The notes below the pieces were generated by a model, which was given only the letters and a program-made list of their open reading frames with translations, was not told the origin of the DNA and searched no databases. This document shows positions 25,045 through 37,700 of a stretch of 64,000 bases of DNA, one piece after another. A program made the translations under genes and the position numbers. Each line of letters starts with the position of its first letter. The first letter of the stretch is position 1. The stretch comes from Chlorella sorokiniana (taxonomy: Eukaryota; Chlorophyta; Trebouxiophyceae; Chlorellales; Chlorellaceae): assembly GCA_025917655.1 (NCBI GenBank), contig CP084609.1, positions 868,001 to 932,000 on the forward strand, written 5' to 3'.

Positions 25045-28000
25045 TCAGCGCGGCACGTCCTGCAGGAACCTGGCCAGCTGGGTGCGCAGGCGGCGGTGCA
25101 GGTCTGGGGCGCCTCGTACACGCTGTGCTGCTTGCCGTCGTAGGGAGACACCTCGGGCTGCGGCGGAGGGGGCGGGCGTGCCAGCGTGCGTGGTTGTGGC
25201 TCAGGGCCGCACAGCAGCGAGCCTGTGCGTGCCTGCTTGGGGTTGGGTGTGCACAAACAAGTGCGGCGGGCGAGGGCCCCCGGGGCTGGCAGCAAGCCCC
25301 CAGGCAGGCTGCGGCAGGCTGCGGCGGCGGCCCCGCTGCACCTTGGGCCGAGGCGCCAGGTCCAGCCCGACCGCCAGCAGGGAGGAGGCAGGGGAGAGGG
25401 CGGTGCGGTCGGACTGCAGGTAGTAGGGACGGCGGGCGCGGTCCCAGGACCCAAACCGGTCCTTCCAGTAGTCAAAGTAGCAGCCTGCAGTTTGATTGTG
25501 TTGAAGGGGGGAAAGGGGGAGGGGGGCGGGGGGTTACACAGCAGGTTTGCGCATCGTACATGGTGGTTTGGGGGCGAGTGGAGGCCCCCACACAACACAG
25601 CAGGCTGTGCATGGTGGTTGAAGAAAGCTTGCAGGGAACAGGCGGAAGCAACGCTGCAGGACCGCCCTCGACCCGGCACGACCTTGGAGCCGCCGCCGGG
25701 CTGGCCGGCAGCGGCCTGCCGCTGCGCCCGCTGCCCCTCACCCCGAATCACGCTGTCCCCCTTTTTGAAGTCGGCACCAAAGTCGTCGGTCTCATCCTGC
25801 GCCAGCCGCTCCACGGGGCCGGAGGCCTGGGGGGCGGGGGTGCGCAGGGCGGGTGGTGGTGTGTGTGGGCGGTAGTGTGGTGGGTTTGGTATTGTGTGTG
25901 GTGCGGTGGTGTGGGTTTTGTAGTGTGTATGTGTGTGTGTGGGGGGGAGGGGGTGCTGGTGAGGTGCTAGCGCCCTGCCTAAGACTGCACGCGGAGGGCA
26001 AGGCCAGCCAGCAGCAGAGGCTCGAGTCACGCCGCCTACTCATGCGCGCCATGCATCAGCGCATGCTTGTCCCAGCAAGTCTTCAGCCTCGTGCGCTTCC
26101 TGTTACGTGGTTGTACTGCACCAGCCGATCAGGCAGTACGAGCGGGAGCCCACCCTGATCAGGTAGTACTTGTTGCCGCCCTCGTCGTCCTCGGCATACA
26201 CCGCTACAGTCATGCCGCCGCGCACCCGCACCAACGGGGAAAGGGGAGGGGAAGGGGGAGAGGGGGCGCGGGGGGTGGGTGGGTGGGGGCGATGGAAATC
26301 GGGAAATCGGCACCTGCACGGGCCCCGACGGCACCTGCACGAACAACCCTGATGGCCCCTGCAAGCGCCCCCGCCGGCCCGCAAGAGGAGGCACCGCCAG
26401 CGCGCTGCAGGGCGTCTGCCGCCCGGACCCCGCCCGGCTCACCGACGCCGCCAGCTGCGCCTCCTCCGCCTCCAGCTCCTTCTCGCGCTGCGCACGCTGC
26501 CGCGCCAGCTCCTCGTCCAGCTGCGCCTGTTGGAAGAGGTCGGCCACCTGCTGGGGGGGTCCCGTGTGTGTGTGTGTGTGTGGGGGTGTTAGGGGGGGGG
26601 GTCGTGATGAAAAGGGCGGTGAGTGGGTGGGCAGATGGCTGGCGGCGGTGTGTGCGTGATGGCAGGGTGGGTTGCGGGGGTTGCCGGGGGAAGGGGGGAT
26701 CAGTGACAGCGGCAGCTAGGCGACGGGCGAGAGCACGGAGAGTGCGCAGCAGGGGCATCACCTTGGAGTAGAAGCTGTGCTGCTTGTCCAGCTGGTCCCG
26801 CAGGTTTTGGGCGGTACGATGAACTGCAAGGGCACCGTGCAATCGTAAGGAGGCTGGTTGGGTCTCCCCTCCCCTCCCTTCCCTCCTCCCCAGCCGGGGT
26901 TTGCAGCCTGCACCGCCCCAGCCGCTGCTCCTCCCGCTGGCATGCTCCCGTCCGCCAGCCGCCAGCCGGCCCCCACCTGGGTGGCTGGGGGTTGAACAGC
27001 TGGGCGTTGTCCACCACCAGGTCCAGGTCATCCCGCAGCTGCTGGGGGCTGCGGTACCGTCCCGCCGCCGCCCTGGCTGCAGCAGCAGGCCGGGTGGGGG
27101 ACAGTGGGCGGGAGGGCGGGACGGCATGATACGGCGGCTCCGCCCGAGAGCCGCTGGGGTGCAGCGCAGCGCCGCAGCCGCGCCCCAGCCCGATGCCCCA
27201 TCGCAGCAAGAGCGCGACTCTGTGCACGCAACACGCCCCGTCCGCCCCCTGCCTGCTCACACGCCGCCCCTTTCCAACACCCAAACACAGCGACGGGTGC
27301 GTGTACGCCGGCACGACCGCACCCGGCCAGCGCACCCACCCTTGATGGTGCCCAGGTCCATGGGCTGCGGCACGGCCTCCGAGTAGCCCGGCGTGTCGCG
27401 CGGCACCGGAGCGCCGAAGGTGGTGCGCAGCGGGGCGTTGGACAGCAGCGCCGACACGTAGACGGCGGCGGACCTGCGGGAGAGCAGGGGTGGGAGTGGG
27501 GAGAGCAGGGGATAGGGAAAGTAGGGGAGGACCCGGGGGAGGCGCGAGGGAGGCAGGTAAGGGGGTGAAGGGTGTGGGGAGGCTACAAAAAACAGAAGCA
27601 GGGCGGCGATCGGGGGCCGGGATGCGAGATGGGCTGGCGCGCGGTGTGGCCACAGGGTTGCTTAGCAGCATCTGTGCAGCAGCCTGCAGCGCCGGCGGCG
27701 GCAGACCCACAGCCGCTCGCACCTGTTGAGCCACTGCTGCGCCGTCTCCCGGGCTTCAGGCTCATGCCGCCGCCGCTGACGCCGGCCCCCGCCGCGGCGG
27801 CGGCGCCGCCAGCGCCGCCCCGCCGCCCGGCCCGCCGCCGGCTGGCGCCGCCCTCTTTGAGGGAGAGCAGCAGGTTGCCGGCGGCTCCGTCCTGGGTGGT
27901 GGGTGTGCTGGCCTGGTGGGCTGGGGGGCCATGCTGCTGCCCGTGGCTGCCCGGGGGCGGCCTGGCCGGTGCGCAGCCCCTGGTGCAGCTGTGTGTAGGG

Positions 28001-28831
28001 GGAGCAAGCATGGTGCGTCAGCTTTGACAGTGATCAATCGCAGCGGGAGACAAGCAGGCATGCTGCCTGCCGCCATGCCAGGTGCCAGGCACCCAGCCGG
28101 CGGGGCTGGCAGCCAGCAGGGACAAGGGCGGCAGCGGGGCGGCAGCGGGGAAGCGGCGGCAGAAGGGGGCAGCAGGGGCAGCAGCAGCAGCGGGGCAGCA
28201 GCAGGGGCAGCGACGGCAGCGGGGCGGCAGCGGGGGCAGCGGCGGCAGAAGGGGGGCAGCAGGGGCAGCGGCGGCAGCGGGGCGGCAGCAGGGGCAGCGG
28301 CGGCAGCGGGGCGGCAGCAGGGCAGCGGCGGCAGGGGGGCAGCAGGGGCGCACCACGGCGGCCGCGTGCAAGGCGCTCTCGCCGGGGCTCGCACTGCCCA
28401 GCACAGCTGATGGCGGCTCCCGCCGCCGCTGCTTTGCCGCGGGCGGCGGCCCGGCGGCGGCGCCCGAGCGCTTTCGCGAGGCGGCGCGCTCGGAGGGGCG
28501 CGGCACCTCCTTCCCCGCCTCCTCCCTCCGCCGCCGCCACAAGCATGATGCCCTCCGCCTCAACGCCTTGCTGCTCGCGCGGCAGCGAGTGCGGTGCGGC
28601 GGCGGCGGGCCGATCCACCCCGGCCGGCTCGCTGAACGTTTCGTCGGCGTCGCTGCTGCACCGGGCGTTGCCGCTGTCCAGCACAATCTCCTCCACCTCC
28701 TCGCCCTCCTGCTCCGCCGCCGCCTGCTGCTGCCCTGCGTCCGCCTCAGCCGCCTGTTCCCCCGCAAGCGTGGGCGGGCCCTGATGGCGGTGCTTGCTGT
28801 GCTGCTTGCTGCGCTGCCGGTGCCGGCCGCG

Positions 28832-28866
<35 letters not shown>

Positions 28867-29303
28867 GCGGTGTGTTCCTCCAGCAGCTGCCCCTCCAGGT
28901 GCCGCACCTGCCCCTCCAGGTGCCTCACCCGCTCCTCCGCCACCCGCCGCCGCCGCCGCTCCTCCTCCAGCTGGCTGCGCAGCGTGAGCACCTCCTCAGG
29001 GCGCTGCCGCTGCTGCGCGCGCGCGGGCGGAGCGCGGCGACGGAGACGGCGACGCCCCGGCCCCGCCTCGGCCGGCTTCGCCTGCGCCTCCGCGACGGCC
29101 GCCCCCTCGGTCTTCAGGCGCTGCTGCAGCGAGGCGCTGGGGTGCGCCCTCGGGGAGCGCTCTGCCAGCGCAGCCTCCAGAGCCCTCCGCGCCTCTGCCG
29201 CCTGCTCCTCAGCCGCCGCCACCCGCCCGTTGAGCACCAGCAGCTCCTCAGCCAGGCGCCGCAGCAGGTCCTTGCTGGTCTCTGGCAGCTTGGGGCCGCT
29301 CAT
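25045..29303 (-). CDS. Bromodomain protein with N-terminal coiled coil and unclassified C-terminal region
   Basis: Start at 29303 (MSGPKLPETSKDLLRRLAEE) opens a long coiled coil and a poly-Gln tract. An acidic piece follows (EEVEEIVLDSGNARCSSDAD). The bromodomain is split over exons 27340-27474 and about 26979-27079: SAAVYVSALLSN, TFGAPVPRDTPGYSEAVPQP, MDLGTIK, RYRSPQQLRDDLDLVVDNAQ, LFNP. The last Asn is the acetyl-lysine-binding residue. Next come QNLRDQLDKQHSFYSKVMPL and a second coiled coil (LFQQAQLDEELARQRAQREK). The C-terminus (VAVYAEDDEGGNKYYLIRV; DETDDFGADFKKGDSVI; CYFDYWKDRFGSWDRARRPY; LQSDRTALSPASSLLAVGLD) looks like a folded domain with a BAH-like feel that I cannot name. It ends LARFLQDVPR-stop at 25045, after a frame break at 25106-25109. 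Likely a nuclear reader of acetylated chromatin. Confidence 0.8.
28100..28345. repeat. G-rich GGGGCAGCGGCGGCAGC minisatellite
   Basis: About ten imperfect units of GGGGCGGCAGC/AGGGGCAGCGGC on the plus strand, inside the bromodomain gene, probably in an intron. The repeated GGGG runs could fold into G-quadruplexes. Confidence 0.8.
28832..28866 (-). repeat. (CAG)n poly-glutamine tract
   Basis: Eleven CTG triplets on the plus strand encode a poly-Gln run after LEEHTA in the bromodomain protein. Confidence 0.85.
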
Positions 29304-30834
29304 GGCCCCCGCCTGTGCTTGCCACCCTGCCAACTGCGCGGTGGGGAAGGGAGCGCGTTGCAAACTTGTGCGCGGCGGCAGCGGCGGGAGCAGGCCCACG
29401 AGCGCAGCAGGTCAACTGACCGCCGGTTCATTTCGCTGCGCAAAAGTTTCAGAAAGTGAAGACCGGCAGCGGTGGCCGCTCCCGGCGAGAACTTGACAGC
29501 TCCCCACCTTTCTGAATTTTTCTCTGTATCGGCGGCTATACCTGACAGTGCCGCAGTGCAGGAGCTCGGGGAGCACGAGCACAGGCCGTCTAACGAACAC
29601 TACTTGTAGAGACAGGCTGGCTGGCTCCACGGTGGAAGGCGCAAGGAGGCAACACTGGCGCACAAGCGCTTATATCGATCACATTACAGCAACGATACAT
29701 AAGCGATATCCATGCAACCTTTGGCAGACGAAAGTCAGGCTTGAACAAGAAGGAGGTATGCGGCACCCTGTCTGCGAGTGCCTGCAGCGCTCGCTACAGG
29801 CCTATATGATCCATGTGATTGTATTCGATATTCAGCAGCGCGCCAACCCGCCAAACTGCTCAAGCCTTGCCTCCCGTGCGCCGCCTCCCGTGCACCGCCA
29901 CCAGCAGCGCTGCCTGCCAAAACGCCTGTTCCAGTCGCTGGCAGCACAGCTGAGAACCCGCTGGGCTGGATTCAGATTGGTAGGGCCCGTAGTTTGTGAG
30001 GCTTGGGGATTGCTTTGCCGCGTGTGCGAACAACCGTGGGTCCACGCATCGCAGCAGCAGGAGCTTGCCGTGCAGCGCACTCTGGCAGCGCTGCCCTGGC
30101 ATGAAGGTCGCGCAGCGTATGCAATCAGCTTGTGCTCAGTGAGTCGTATGACTCCCGCACCTTTGGCGCCAGCCGTTCCTGCGCCTCGCAGGTTATCCAC
30201 CAGAGTTTGCGACGGCGCCATGGCGCCTCTGGCGGATTTGCGCAGTCGGCTCAATACTGCCCAATCAACCTCAGCCTTGCACCTTCCCTCCCTGCCTGCT
30301 TGGTTTGACTCACACCATCATCAGTGGGCAAGCTGACCAGCCTTTTCAAGTCATGTTCAATGGGGAGACCCAGTGGGGCCCAGCACTGCTAGGTGGTGCC
30401 CAAGGTGTGACTGCTTCCTATGGTCATGACAAGACCAGGTTACGCTCAAGACACGAAAGGAGGAGCGCCTGGGAGCATGGGACACATAGCAGATATACAC
30501 CAGCTGCTGCCGCAGCTGCCGCTGGCGGCGATGGCAGAGCGGCGGCAGGGCGTCAAAAGGCTGCGACGAGCCGTGCGATAGGGCTGGATCGCCCCCTTTT
30601 TTTCGTAGTGATATACATTGTAAAGCGTACAATCAAGAAAGGAGGCAGGAAGACGAACGGTGAGCGTCGCGGCATGAGCCGGCGCTCTCTGGCCGGAGCG
30701 TGCCGTGAAAAAAATCCGACCGATTTACAACTTGCTCCAAACAACTTTTACGCACCATTCCATTCATTACTGAAGTATATATTGCTCAAAATGGTCTCGA
30801 CACAAGGGGAGCCCTCCTGCAGGCCTTGGTTGTG
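29304..30834. other. Divergent intergenic region with AT-richer tract
   Basis: About 1.5 kb between the bromodomain gene start (minus) and the M11 gene start (plus). A 262-codon open frame at 29548-30336 has no recognisable motif and unusual codon use, so it is not called. From about 30590 the sequence becomes clearly AT-richer. Confidence 0.45.
30772..30790 (+). promoter_or_regulatory. TATA-like box upstream of the M11 gene
   Basis: gaagtatatattgctc, about 50 bp before the chosen ATG at 30835, in the AT-rich tract. The spacing fits a TATA element with a short leader; no transcript evidence. Confidence 0.3.
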
Positions 30835-32266
30835 ATGCTCCTGGCTTTGCAGAGTCCCCTTTCTGCTTGCGGCCGCTCTGTTCAGACTTCCGACATCAGA
30901 ATAAGAGGTAAGAGAATGCGGACCAGCAGAGGGGGCGGCCTCGTCCTGAACAGTGCTGTCCCTGAACCGCCACTGTTGACATGCGGGTTGCTGCGCGCAG
31001 GCAAAGCCCGCGTCATGTCCATCACCATCTCCGAGGGCGTCTCGCAGCGGTGAGCACCCCGACCGGCGCCGGTATCACCCAGCACTTGCAAGCACTGCCG
31101 GCGAGACCGCCGCGCCGCGCCAACCCCATCTGTGGGGGCTGGCCTCTGACGCACACGCCTCGCTGCTGCCGTCACTCCCACCACGCAGAGCCGTGCTGCT
31201 CCAGAACGGCAAAGCCATTTTCCAGCTTGTGGAGGGCAGGGCGGGGCTGTTTGGCAGCCTGCGGTCGGGCATGACGGTGGCGGCGCGCGGCAAGTGGCTC
31301 CCGCGCCGGGCCGCTGGGAAGGCTGCTGCAGCGGCAGGCGCCCTGGGCCCCAAGCGCTTCCAGGTCACCAGCCTGCAGGCCTCCGGCGGCAGGAAGGCCC
31401 CAAAACCGTCCGTCACACGTGAGCGCCCGCTGCCGCCCAGCTTCCTGGGCAGCTGCGCCGCGCAGGTTGCCAGAAGCTCGATCGCCGCAGGCTCCTTACC
31501 CGCACTGCCGCCTAAGCTGCTCGCCCCTTGCTCCCGGCTTCAGGCTTCGCCCCGATGACCAAGGCGGCCGTGGCGGCATTCAAGACCAAGGCGGCGGCGG
31601 GGGCGGCGGCGGCGGCGGCGGCGGCGGTCAAAGCCCTCAACCTGGCAACCATGGACGACGGCACGCCCCTGCGCCTGCCCCTCACCGCCAACCAGCCCGT
31701 CACGCGCGACGTATCCACCATCGTCATCCCAAGTGAGCTGCAGGGCCCGCGAGAGTGGGGTGCGGCCGGGGGCGGCCCTCCCTTCCAGTGCGACAGCCGC
31801 AGCGCGAGCCTCCTCAGCGGCCGCGCCCTCTGCTTCGATTGATCGTCTGGTGGTGGGGGTCTCGCACGAGGCGTGGTCTTGCCTGCCCGCTGGCCAGCAA
31901 GCCCGCCTCCCCACCCCCTCTCCGCAGTTGCGGGTGTGGACGCGTCGGGCGACGCCTGCCCCGGCACCTCGCTGCCGGCGACGTCGGTGGCGGAGGTGAA
32001 GCGCGCTTTCTTCCAGGAGGCCAACCGGCAGGGCCCCACCGTGGGCGCCGCCATCAACCAGTGCTCCCACGGCCGCTCCCGCCTCACCTCCCTCAACTCC
32101 CTGGTCACACCTCTGGTGCGCCTGCCCTGCGCCAGCAACGCCAGCTTCGCGGGCGCACCCTGGACCTTCACAAAGTGCGACTTTGAGGACTTCAACGGCT
32201 GGGCGGACGCCGCCGACGAGGCGCTGCGCGCGGGGCGTGGTGCTGGAGCGCTACAAGTACAGGTGC

Positions 32267-32303
<37 letters not shown>

Positions 32304-33929
32304 GGTGGGTGGGTGTGTGTGTGTGTGTGGGGGGGATGGGTGTGCATGGTGTGAGCAAAGCGGGGGGGCCCTGAGGGCTGCGTGTGTGTGTCTGTGTCGG
32401 GGTGTGTGTTTTGGGGGAGGTGTTGGTGATGGGGAGGGCGCTGGCGAGGGTGGCCCGCAACAGCCCTCGTACAGGAGGCTGCTTGGAGGGGCGGCAGGCA
32501 GCGTGGCGTGGCACAGCCTGACCAGCGTCTCGCCAGCTGGCTCAACTGGCTGCCTTGCTAACCTGCTCACATTCGCTGCCCCCCTTCAGGGTCTACCTGC
32601 TGCCGCCCAGCCAGTGCGGCTTTGTGGGGCTGGGCTATGTAGGTGAGGGGCCTGTGAGGGGGAGAGCGGCGCCGCCCTGCCTCCCTCACCGCGTGCCGCA
32701 CACCAGCTGCATGCCAGCTGCCTGCACGCCGCCCCGCCACCCAGCGCTGCAGCCTGGCACCAGACCCGGGTTCAGACTCCTCAATCACCCGCTAGCTGCC
32801 CCCCTCCACACACACACACCGCCCTCTACCCCTACCCCCCAAGCAGGCTGCGACGGCTCCTACACATGCCGCGCCTGGATTGGCTCCGGCTTCTGGGCGG
32901 CCCCCGCTGACCTGGCGCACGAGCTCGGCCACAACCTGTTCCTGGGCCACGCCGGCGCACCCACCCCTGAAGGTGGAGTGGACCACTATGCAGACCTGAC
33001 CAGCGTGATGGTGGGTGGGGGGTGTGGAGGGGTGGATGACTGGTTGGGGGCGGGGCGGCGGAAGGGTGGGGCTGGGGAGGGGTGTCCCGGCTTGCACAGC
33101 GCGTTCAAGGCTTGCCCAATTGCTGGTACGTGGAGAGATGTCCCCCGCCACGCACACACTCACAGCAGCCCGCAACCACGCCCACCGCGCTGCCGCAGGG
33201 CTACTGCTGCGAGACGCGCTGCCTCAACACGCCCCAGGCCTGGCAGATGGGCTGGCTGACGCTGCAGCAGGTCGACGCGTCGGTGCTGCCCCCGGCCGCA
33301 CACTGACCCTGCGCCTGGCCAGCCAGGCGCTGGCGCAGCAGAGCGGGCTGCGCATCGACGCCAGCTCCTGGGCGCCGGGGGTGGACCCGCTGTACCTGGG
33401 GTACCGTACCGCCGACCGCGGCGACCGCGGCCTCAACCCCGACTGCGTGGGCCACGTGCACGTGTACAGCTCCCCAGTGCAGAGCACCTATGACCCACGG
33501 CCCTCGCTCTGGCTGGCAGGCCTGCAAGGTGAGCCCGCCGGCGTCACACGCCATGCAGGGCCCGCCTGGCCGGAAGGGGAGGCGGAGAACTAGCCTGTGG
33601 CCTGCCGCGTGCAGCAAGTGGCGCAGCCTTCCTTCTGGCTGCTGGCGCGCTGTGCTGCGCCGCTGCCCGTCTGCCCGTCAGCAGCGCCGTGGCGAGCCTT
33701 GTTTCGTGTATCCACTGCCTCTCCCGCAGAGGGCCAGGCCTGGTGGCAGCCGGACGCGGGGCTGGTGATGCTGAACCGCGGAGTGGACGGCGACGCAGCC
33801 GTGGTCAGCATCTGCCGCAAGGGCGGCCCCGAAACGCCCGAGTCGTGCGCAGCCGGCATCGATTTCGACTGCAGCGGTCTGGCGGGCCCCGACGACCCCG
33901 CCTGCCAGGCCTTCCAGACAGCCGCGTGA
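30835..33929 (+). CDS. M11-family (gametolysin-type) zinc metalloprotease
   Basis: The ATG at 30835 gives a short hydrophobic leader (MLLALQSPLSACG). Exons follow at about 30835-30907, 31007-31050, 31188-31420, 31544-31731, 31927-32262, 32589-32642, 32847-33010, 33200-33530 and 33730-33929. Motifs: VMSITISEGVSQR and AVLLQNGKAIFQLVEGR in the propeptide region; AEVKRAFFQEANRQGPTVGA and CDFEDFNGWADAADEAL; YLLPPSQCGFVGLG; the zinc site HELGHNLFLGH at 32918-32950; HYADLTSVM then GYCCETRCLN across a splice, which supplies the Met-turn. A beta-rich C-terminal domain ends SCAAGIDFDCSGLAGPDD...FQTAA-stop. Such enzymes cleave wall glycoproteins. This copy has HExxH, unlike the QExxH of Chlamydomonas gametolysin. 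The frame breaks at CCCCC 33289-33293 and near 32236. Confidence 0.9.
32265..32335. repeat. (GT)n microsatellite in M11 intron
   Basis: GT run with an inner GCGC block and GGGT units, right after the exon that ends YKYR. Confidence 0.9.
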
Positions 33930-34769
33930 GCTGCAGGTGGCTGGCCGCAGCTCGCCGCTGAGCCCACTTGGAGCTGCGCCTTGAGTTCATGCAATAGTTG
34001 AACTGTCGTGTGTTCAGAATCGCACACCAAGCATGCGCTCACACATACTCCATGCATCAATCAAGCATGCACGCACACAAAATGCATGCATCACCCCATT
34101 TCATCCCATCCATGAGTTTTGTGCAACCCCTCTTTTTCCGCTGGTACCTCTCCCCGCTCATGGAGCACACTGCCTTCCGGGGCTGCTGCTGTGTAGAACC
34201 CCCACCCGAACCTCCCCATTTCGTGCCTCGTAAGCGATACCCCTTCCCAACCCCCTTGGTACCGGCTCGTATGCCTTTTGTACTGCCTTGCATGAAGCCC
34301 TGCGCCTACAGGCGCCCCCTCCTCCCCCTCACAGTACCTGCCTGAGCACTGCCCCCTTTGCCATACGCCCTCCCTCCCCCAAACTGGTACGTCAGCACGC
34401 CAACCCTGCGTCGCGTTCAACCCTCCTTCTCTCCACTGCCCCATTCGCGAATTATGCCCCCATCGCTTGGCAATTCCCCACACTGCCTCATCAATAATTC
34501 AAAGCTTTGTCCTGGGCCACATGTAGCTGCCAGCAATGCAACGCCTGACACTGGGTGTGCCGGCAGGGTTGCAGCGCTTGTGCAGGCACCTGAGCGCAAC
34601 CCGCTGCCTCCAGCAAGGATGTCACGCTGCGACGGTGCCTGCCTGCCGACTGCCAAAACTTCACAGCATTACAGGACCTGCGGCCTCTCCTGCCTTCTAT
34701 TCAAGTATCAGTGAATCCGGGGGGCAGTGACGCAAGTCAAACATGCAGCCCCGCAGGCTCCGGAAGAAC
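33930..34769. other. 3' flank of the M11 gene, pyrimidine-rich
   Basis: About 840 bp with lower GC, atgcatgc-type short repeats at 34025-34095 and long C/T-rich stretches at 34180-34490. No gene seen. The direct duplication shared with 44.08-50.55 kb begins at its right edge. Confidence 0.5.
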
Positions 34770-37700
34770 CCTCAGCGGGCTGACCCAGGGCAGGAGGCCG
34801 AGCCTGTCCTGGCGGTGGTACAGTGAACAGTGCCATCTCACGGCAGCCGAGCAGCTAGCTAAAGCAGCAAAGGCGGGAGCATGCCTGGACAGATCTAGTC
34901 TGAATGGGGCAGATATGGAAGTGCGTTGGGACAGGGACGATAAGCACGATGAGGTGGCGGAAGAAAGAGGCAAGACAGACATGGGAAAGAGGAGGTTAGG
35001 TTCAGGTTCTGTTGTTGTGCAGCTGGAGGATGGATGCAGATGAGCCTCAAAGCCAATCCTGCCGCAGGTTAGGGCCGAGCCCTAGCATGCACAGGCCTGG
35101 CCTGCACTGCGCGCCAATCTTCATAACATCCACACCAAAGCCAGCACGTACGACAGGGTGAAGACCGCCAGCAGGATGACGACGAGCAGTACGGGGCCGC
35201 GCTGGTCGTCGTACCGCACGGTTTCGCGTCGCAGGATCTGCAGGGCAGGGGGATTCCCGGCAGGATAAGGCACGCCTCGAACGAGAGTGATCAACACTAC
35301 GGAGCTGTGCATGCCCTCAGCTACCATGCAGATGAGCATGCAGCAAAGCAGGGAGCAGGGGAAGCTGTTCTGCCCGTATGCGCGCATGATCGGCTACCGC
35401 CCACCAGCTGCGTTCGTTTCCTGTACATGAAGAGCGCATACGCCATGAACAGCAGCCCCACTGGCGCCACAATAGCGCCCGAAAGCTGCACAAAGGGGGG
35501 TTGTGGGGGGTTGATTCATCCTGCGGAACCAAATAACATAGTCCTGCGCAGCCTTGCTCGTAGCCGTACAAACTGCCGCCTGCTGCTCGCTGTGCTTTGC
35601 AGTTCTGTAGCGCGCACCTTGGAGGCGAAGCAGGCACGGCTGTCGCACTGGCTGCTAGCCTCGCCGCCACCACCGGTGAGGGAGCTGACCACCCCGGTGC
35701 CACTCAGCATGCTGGTGGCGGTGATCATGATGAGCACGCTGTGGTCAGTGAAGCACGGCATGGAGGCAAGCAGTGCAAACGTCATCACAGGGTCAATTTG
35801 CGGGCAGCAGCCCCCAACAGGCTTCTATGCCGCTGAGCAGGATGCTGACTGCCCAGGCCTCCTCGTCACCCCTCCCCCAGCCGCCCCTCTTGCGGCACCC
35901 AACCACCCACCCACCCAATTGCACCATCAGTTGCGCTGGCTGGGCCCCACCTGATCTGCAGCCACTGCAGGAAGGTGCGCTCATTGGCGAAGAAGGTCTT
36001 GGGCTGCGTGCGGGTGCGCACCACGGCCCGGGTCGGCCTGCTGGGCACAGGGAGGGGGTGGGTGAGTGGGGATGGTGAGAGGCGCATGCGAGCAGGAGAA
36101 GAGGATGCCATGTGCCGTGCAGGAAGCTGCGCGAGAAGGGAGCGTCGACGTTGCCAGCTGGACAGCACAAGACAGGCCAGAGGCCCCAGCCGCACCCCAC
36201 TACAAGCACAGGCTTGCACCCACCTTTTAGTCAAGCTTGAGGGCAAGCCAGGGTCGCAGCCCTTGGCGCTGCCCCCAAACGAGGCCAGCTGCTGCACTGC
36301 CCCGGGGGCTGAGGGACCGACCCCAGCTGGGCTGTCGCAGTCGCTGTCGCGTGCGTCGCGCCCGGCCCGCCTCCAGGTCCTCCTCTCCATGGTTGGACTG
36401 CGTGGGGGAGCCGCCTGCGGGGTGCTCTGCCGCCAGGGGAACCAGCGACAGCACAACCGGCGGCTGAGCAAGCGGCTGGCTGGATGCGGGTGCTGCTGCC
36501 GCAGCCCCAGCCGCCCAGCCGGTGTGCACACCCGCCGAAGGGTTAGCCGGGTCGTCGCTGCTGCTGCTGCTGCTGCCGCGGGGCGGTCGCTGCTCAGGCT
36601 GGAGGCGCTGTCATAGGGGGCGGCGGCCACAGGGGCGGTCTTCTTGCCACGCAGGAATCGCAGCGGGGAAGGTTTGAACGGCTGCACCGCCTCATCCTCC
36701 GCCCCTTCAGGCACCTCCTCTGCCTCCCGCCGGAAGAGCCAGCCAATGCCCTTCTGCAGCACGCACGCAGCAGGGCAGCTTCGTGAGTCACGATAACAGA
36801 AGAGAGACTCACCAAGCATCCGCCCCCCCCCCCGGGGACATTGTTACCAGTCCACTGCCCATCTTGGATTCCTGGCTCACAACATTCTGAGGGGCCAGCC
36901 CACCTGCAGGTACTCCTGGGCAGGCTCAACCATCTCCTCCCAGCTGGCAGGGCTCATGCGGTCCGGGTCCTCAGCGTCTGCACCAGGGGGACAGGGGACA
37001 CGGTTCTTTATGAAAGGCGGCGGTTTGGAGGGCCTATGACGGTATCAGCTGACGCTTTAGGAGTTTGTTTACTGAATGCCTGCAGGACATGGCATGGCAT
37101 GCTTGCCAGCGGGCCTGTTGCGCCCACCCGGCAGGAACCAGTAGGGCACGTTGGCACAGGCGGGCTGGAACAGCAGGGCAGCTCCGTGAAGGAACTTGGA
37201 GAACTTGGGGGCAGGCAGCAGCATGCCTGGGGGGGGACGAAGATCTTACGACTCGGTGGGCTGGCCAGTCCAGCCCAGGGGCGGGGCCGGCTGCTGCCGA
37301 CGACAGGCAGGCAACCAGAGGTAGGGCCAAGTGCTGAAGCTGGCAGTTGCGCGACTGGGGCCGGCTGGCAGCAGCCGCCACCGCGCGGCCCGCACCCGAC
37401 TGCAGCAGGCCCTCCAGCCATGCGGGAGGCTCGGCCTGCAGCTTGATCTCCACCACCGCGTAAGGAAAGTGCACGGCGTCGGCTGTGCCCACCGAAGCGC
37501 CCATGTCCCTGCGGGTTGATGGGGGAAGCAGCGGGCGTCTTGCTCTGGTTGCTGTGTTATAGCAACAAACACACACGAGGTGGTCTGCTTGGAACTGTTT
37601 CAAAGGACAGCGGCCGGGACCACCAGCAGGGAGCTGGTGCGCCCTAGCTGGCAGCTGCCATCCCCGCTAGCCTCACCTGCACCAGTCGCCGGGCTCGCGC

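Noticed and set aside
28794-29496. Long plus-strand open frames rich in Leu/Arg/Ser
   Set aside because: They are mirror images of the coiled-coil and poly-Gln exon on the minus strand; high GC keeps opposite frames open.
29548-30336. 262-codon open frame as a possible gene
   Set aside because: No motif, codon use unlike neighbours, no splice partners; it lies in what should be a divergent promoter region.
32265-32335. GT-rich runs as telomere-like repeats
   Set aside because: They are simple GT/GGGT runs inside introns, not arrays of TTTAGGG-type units.
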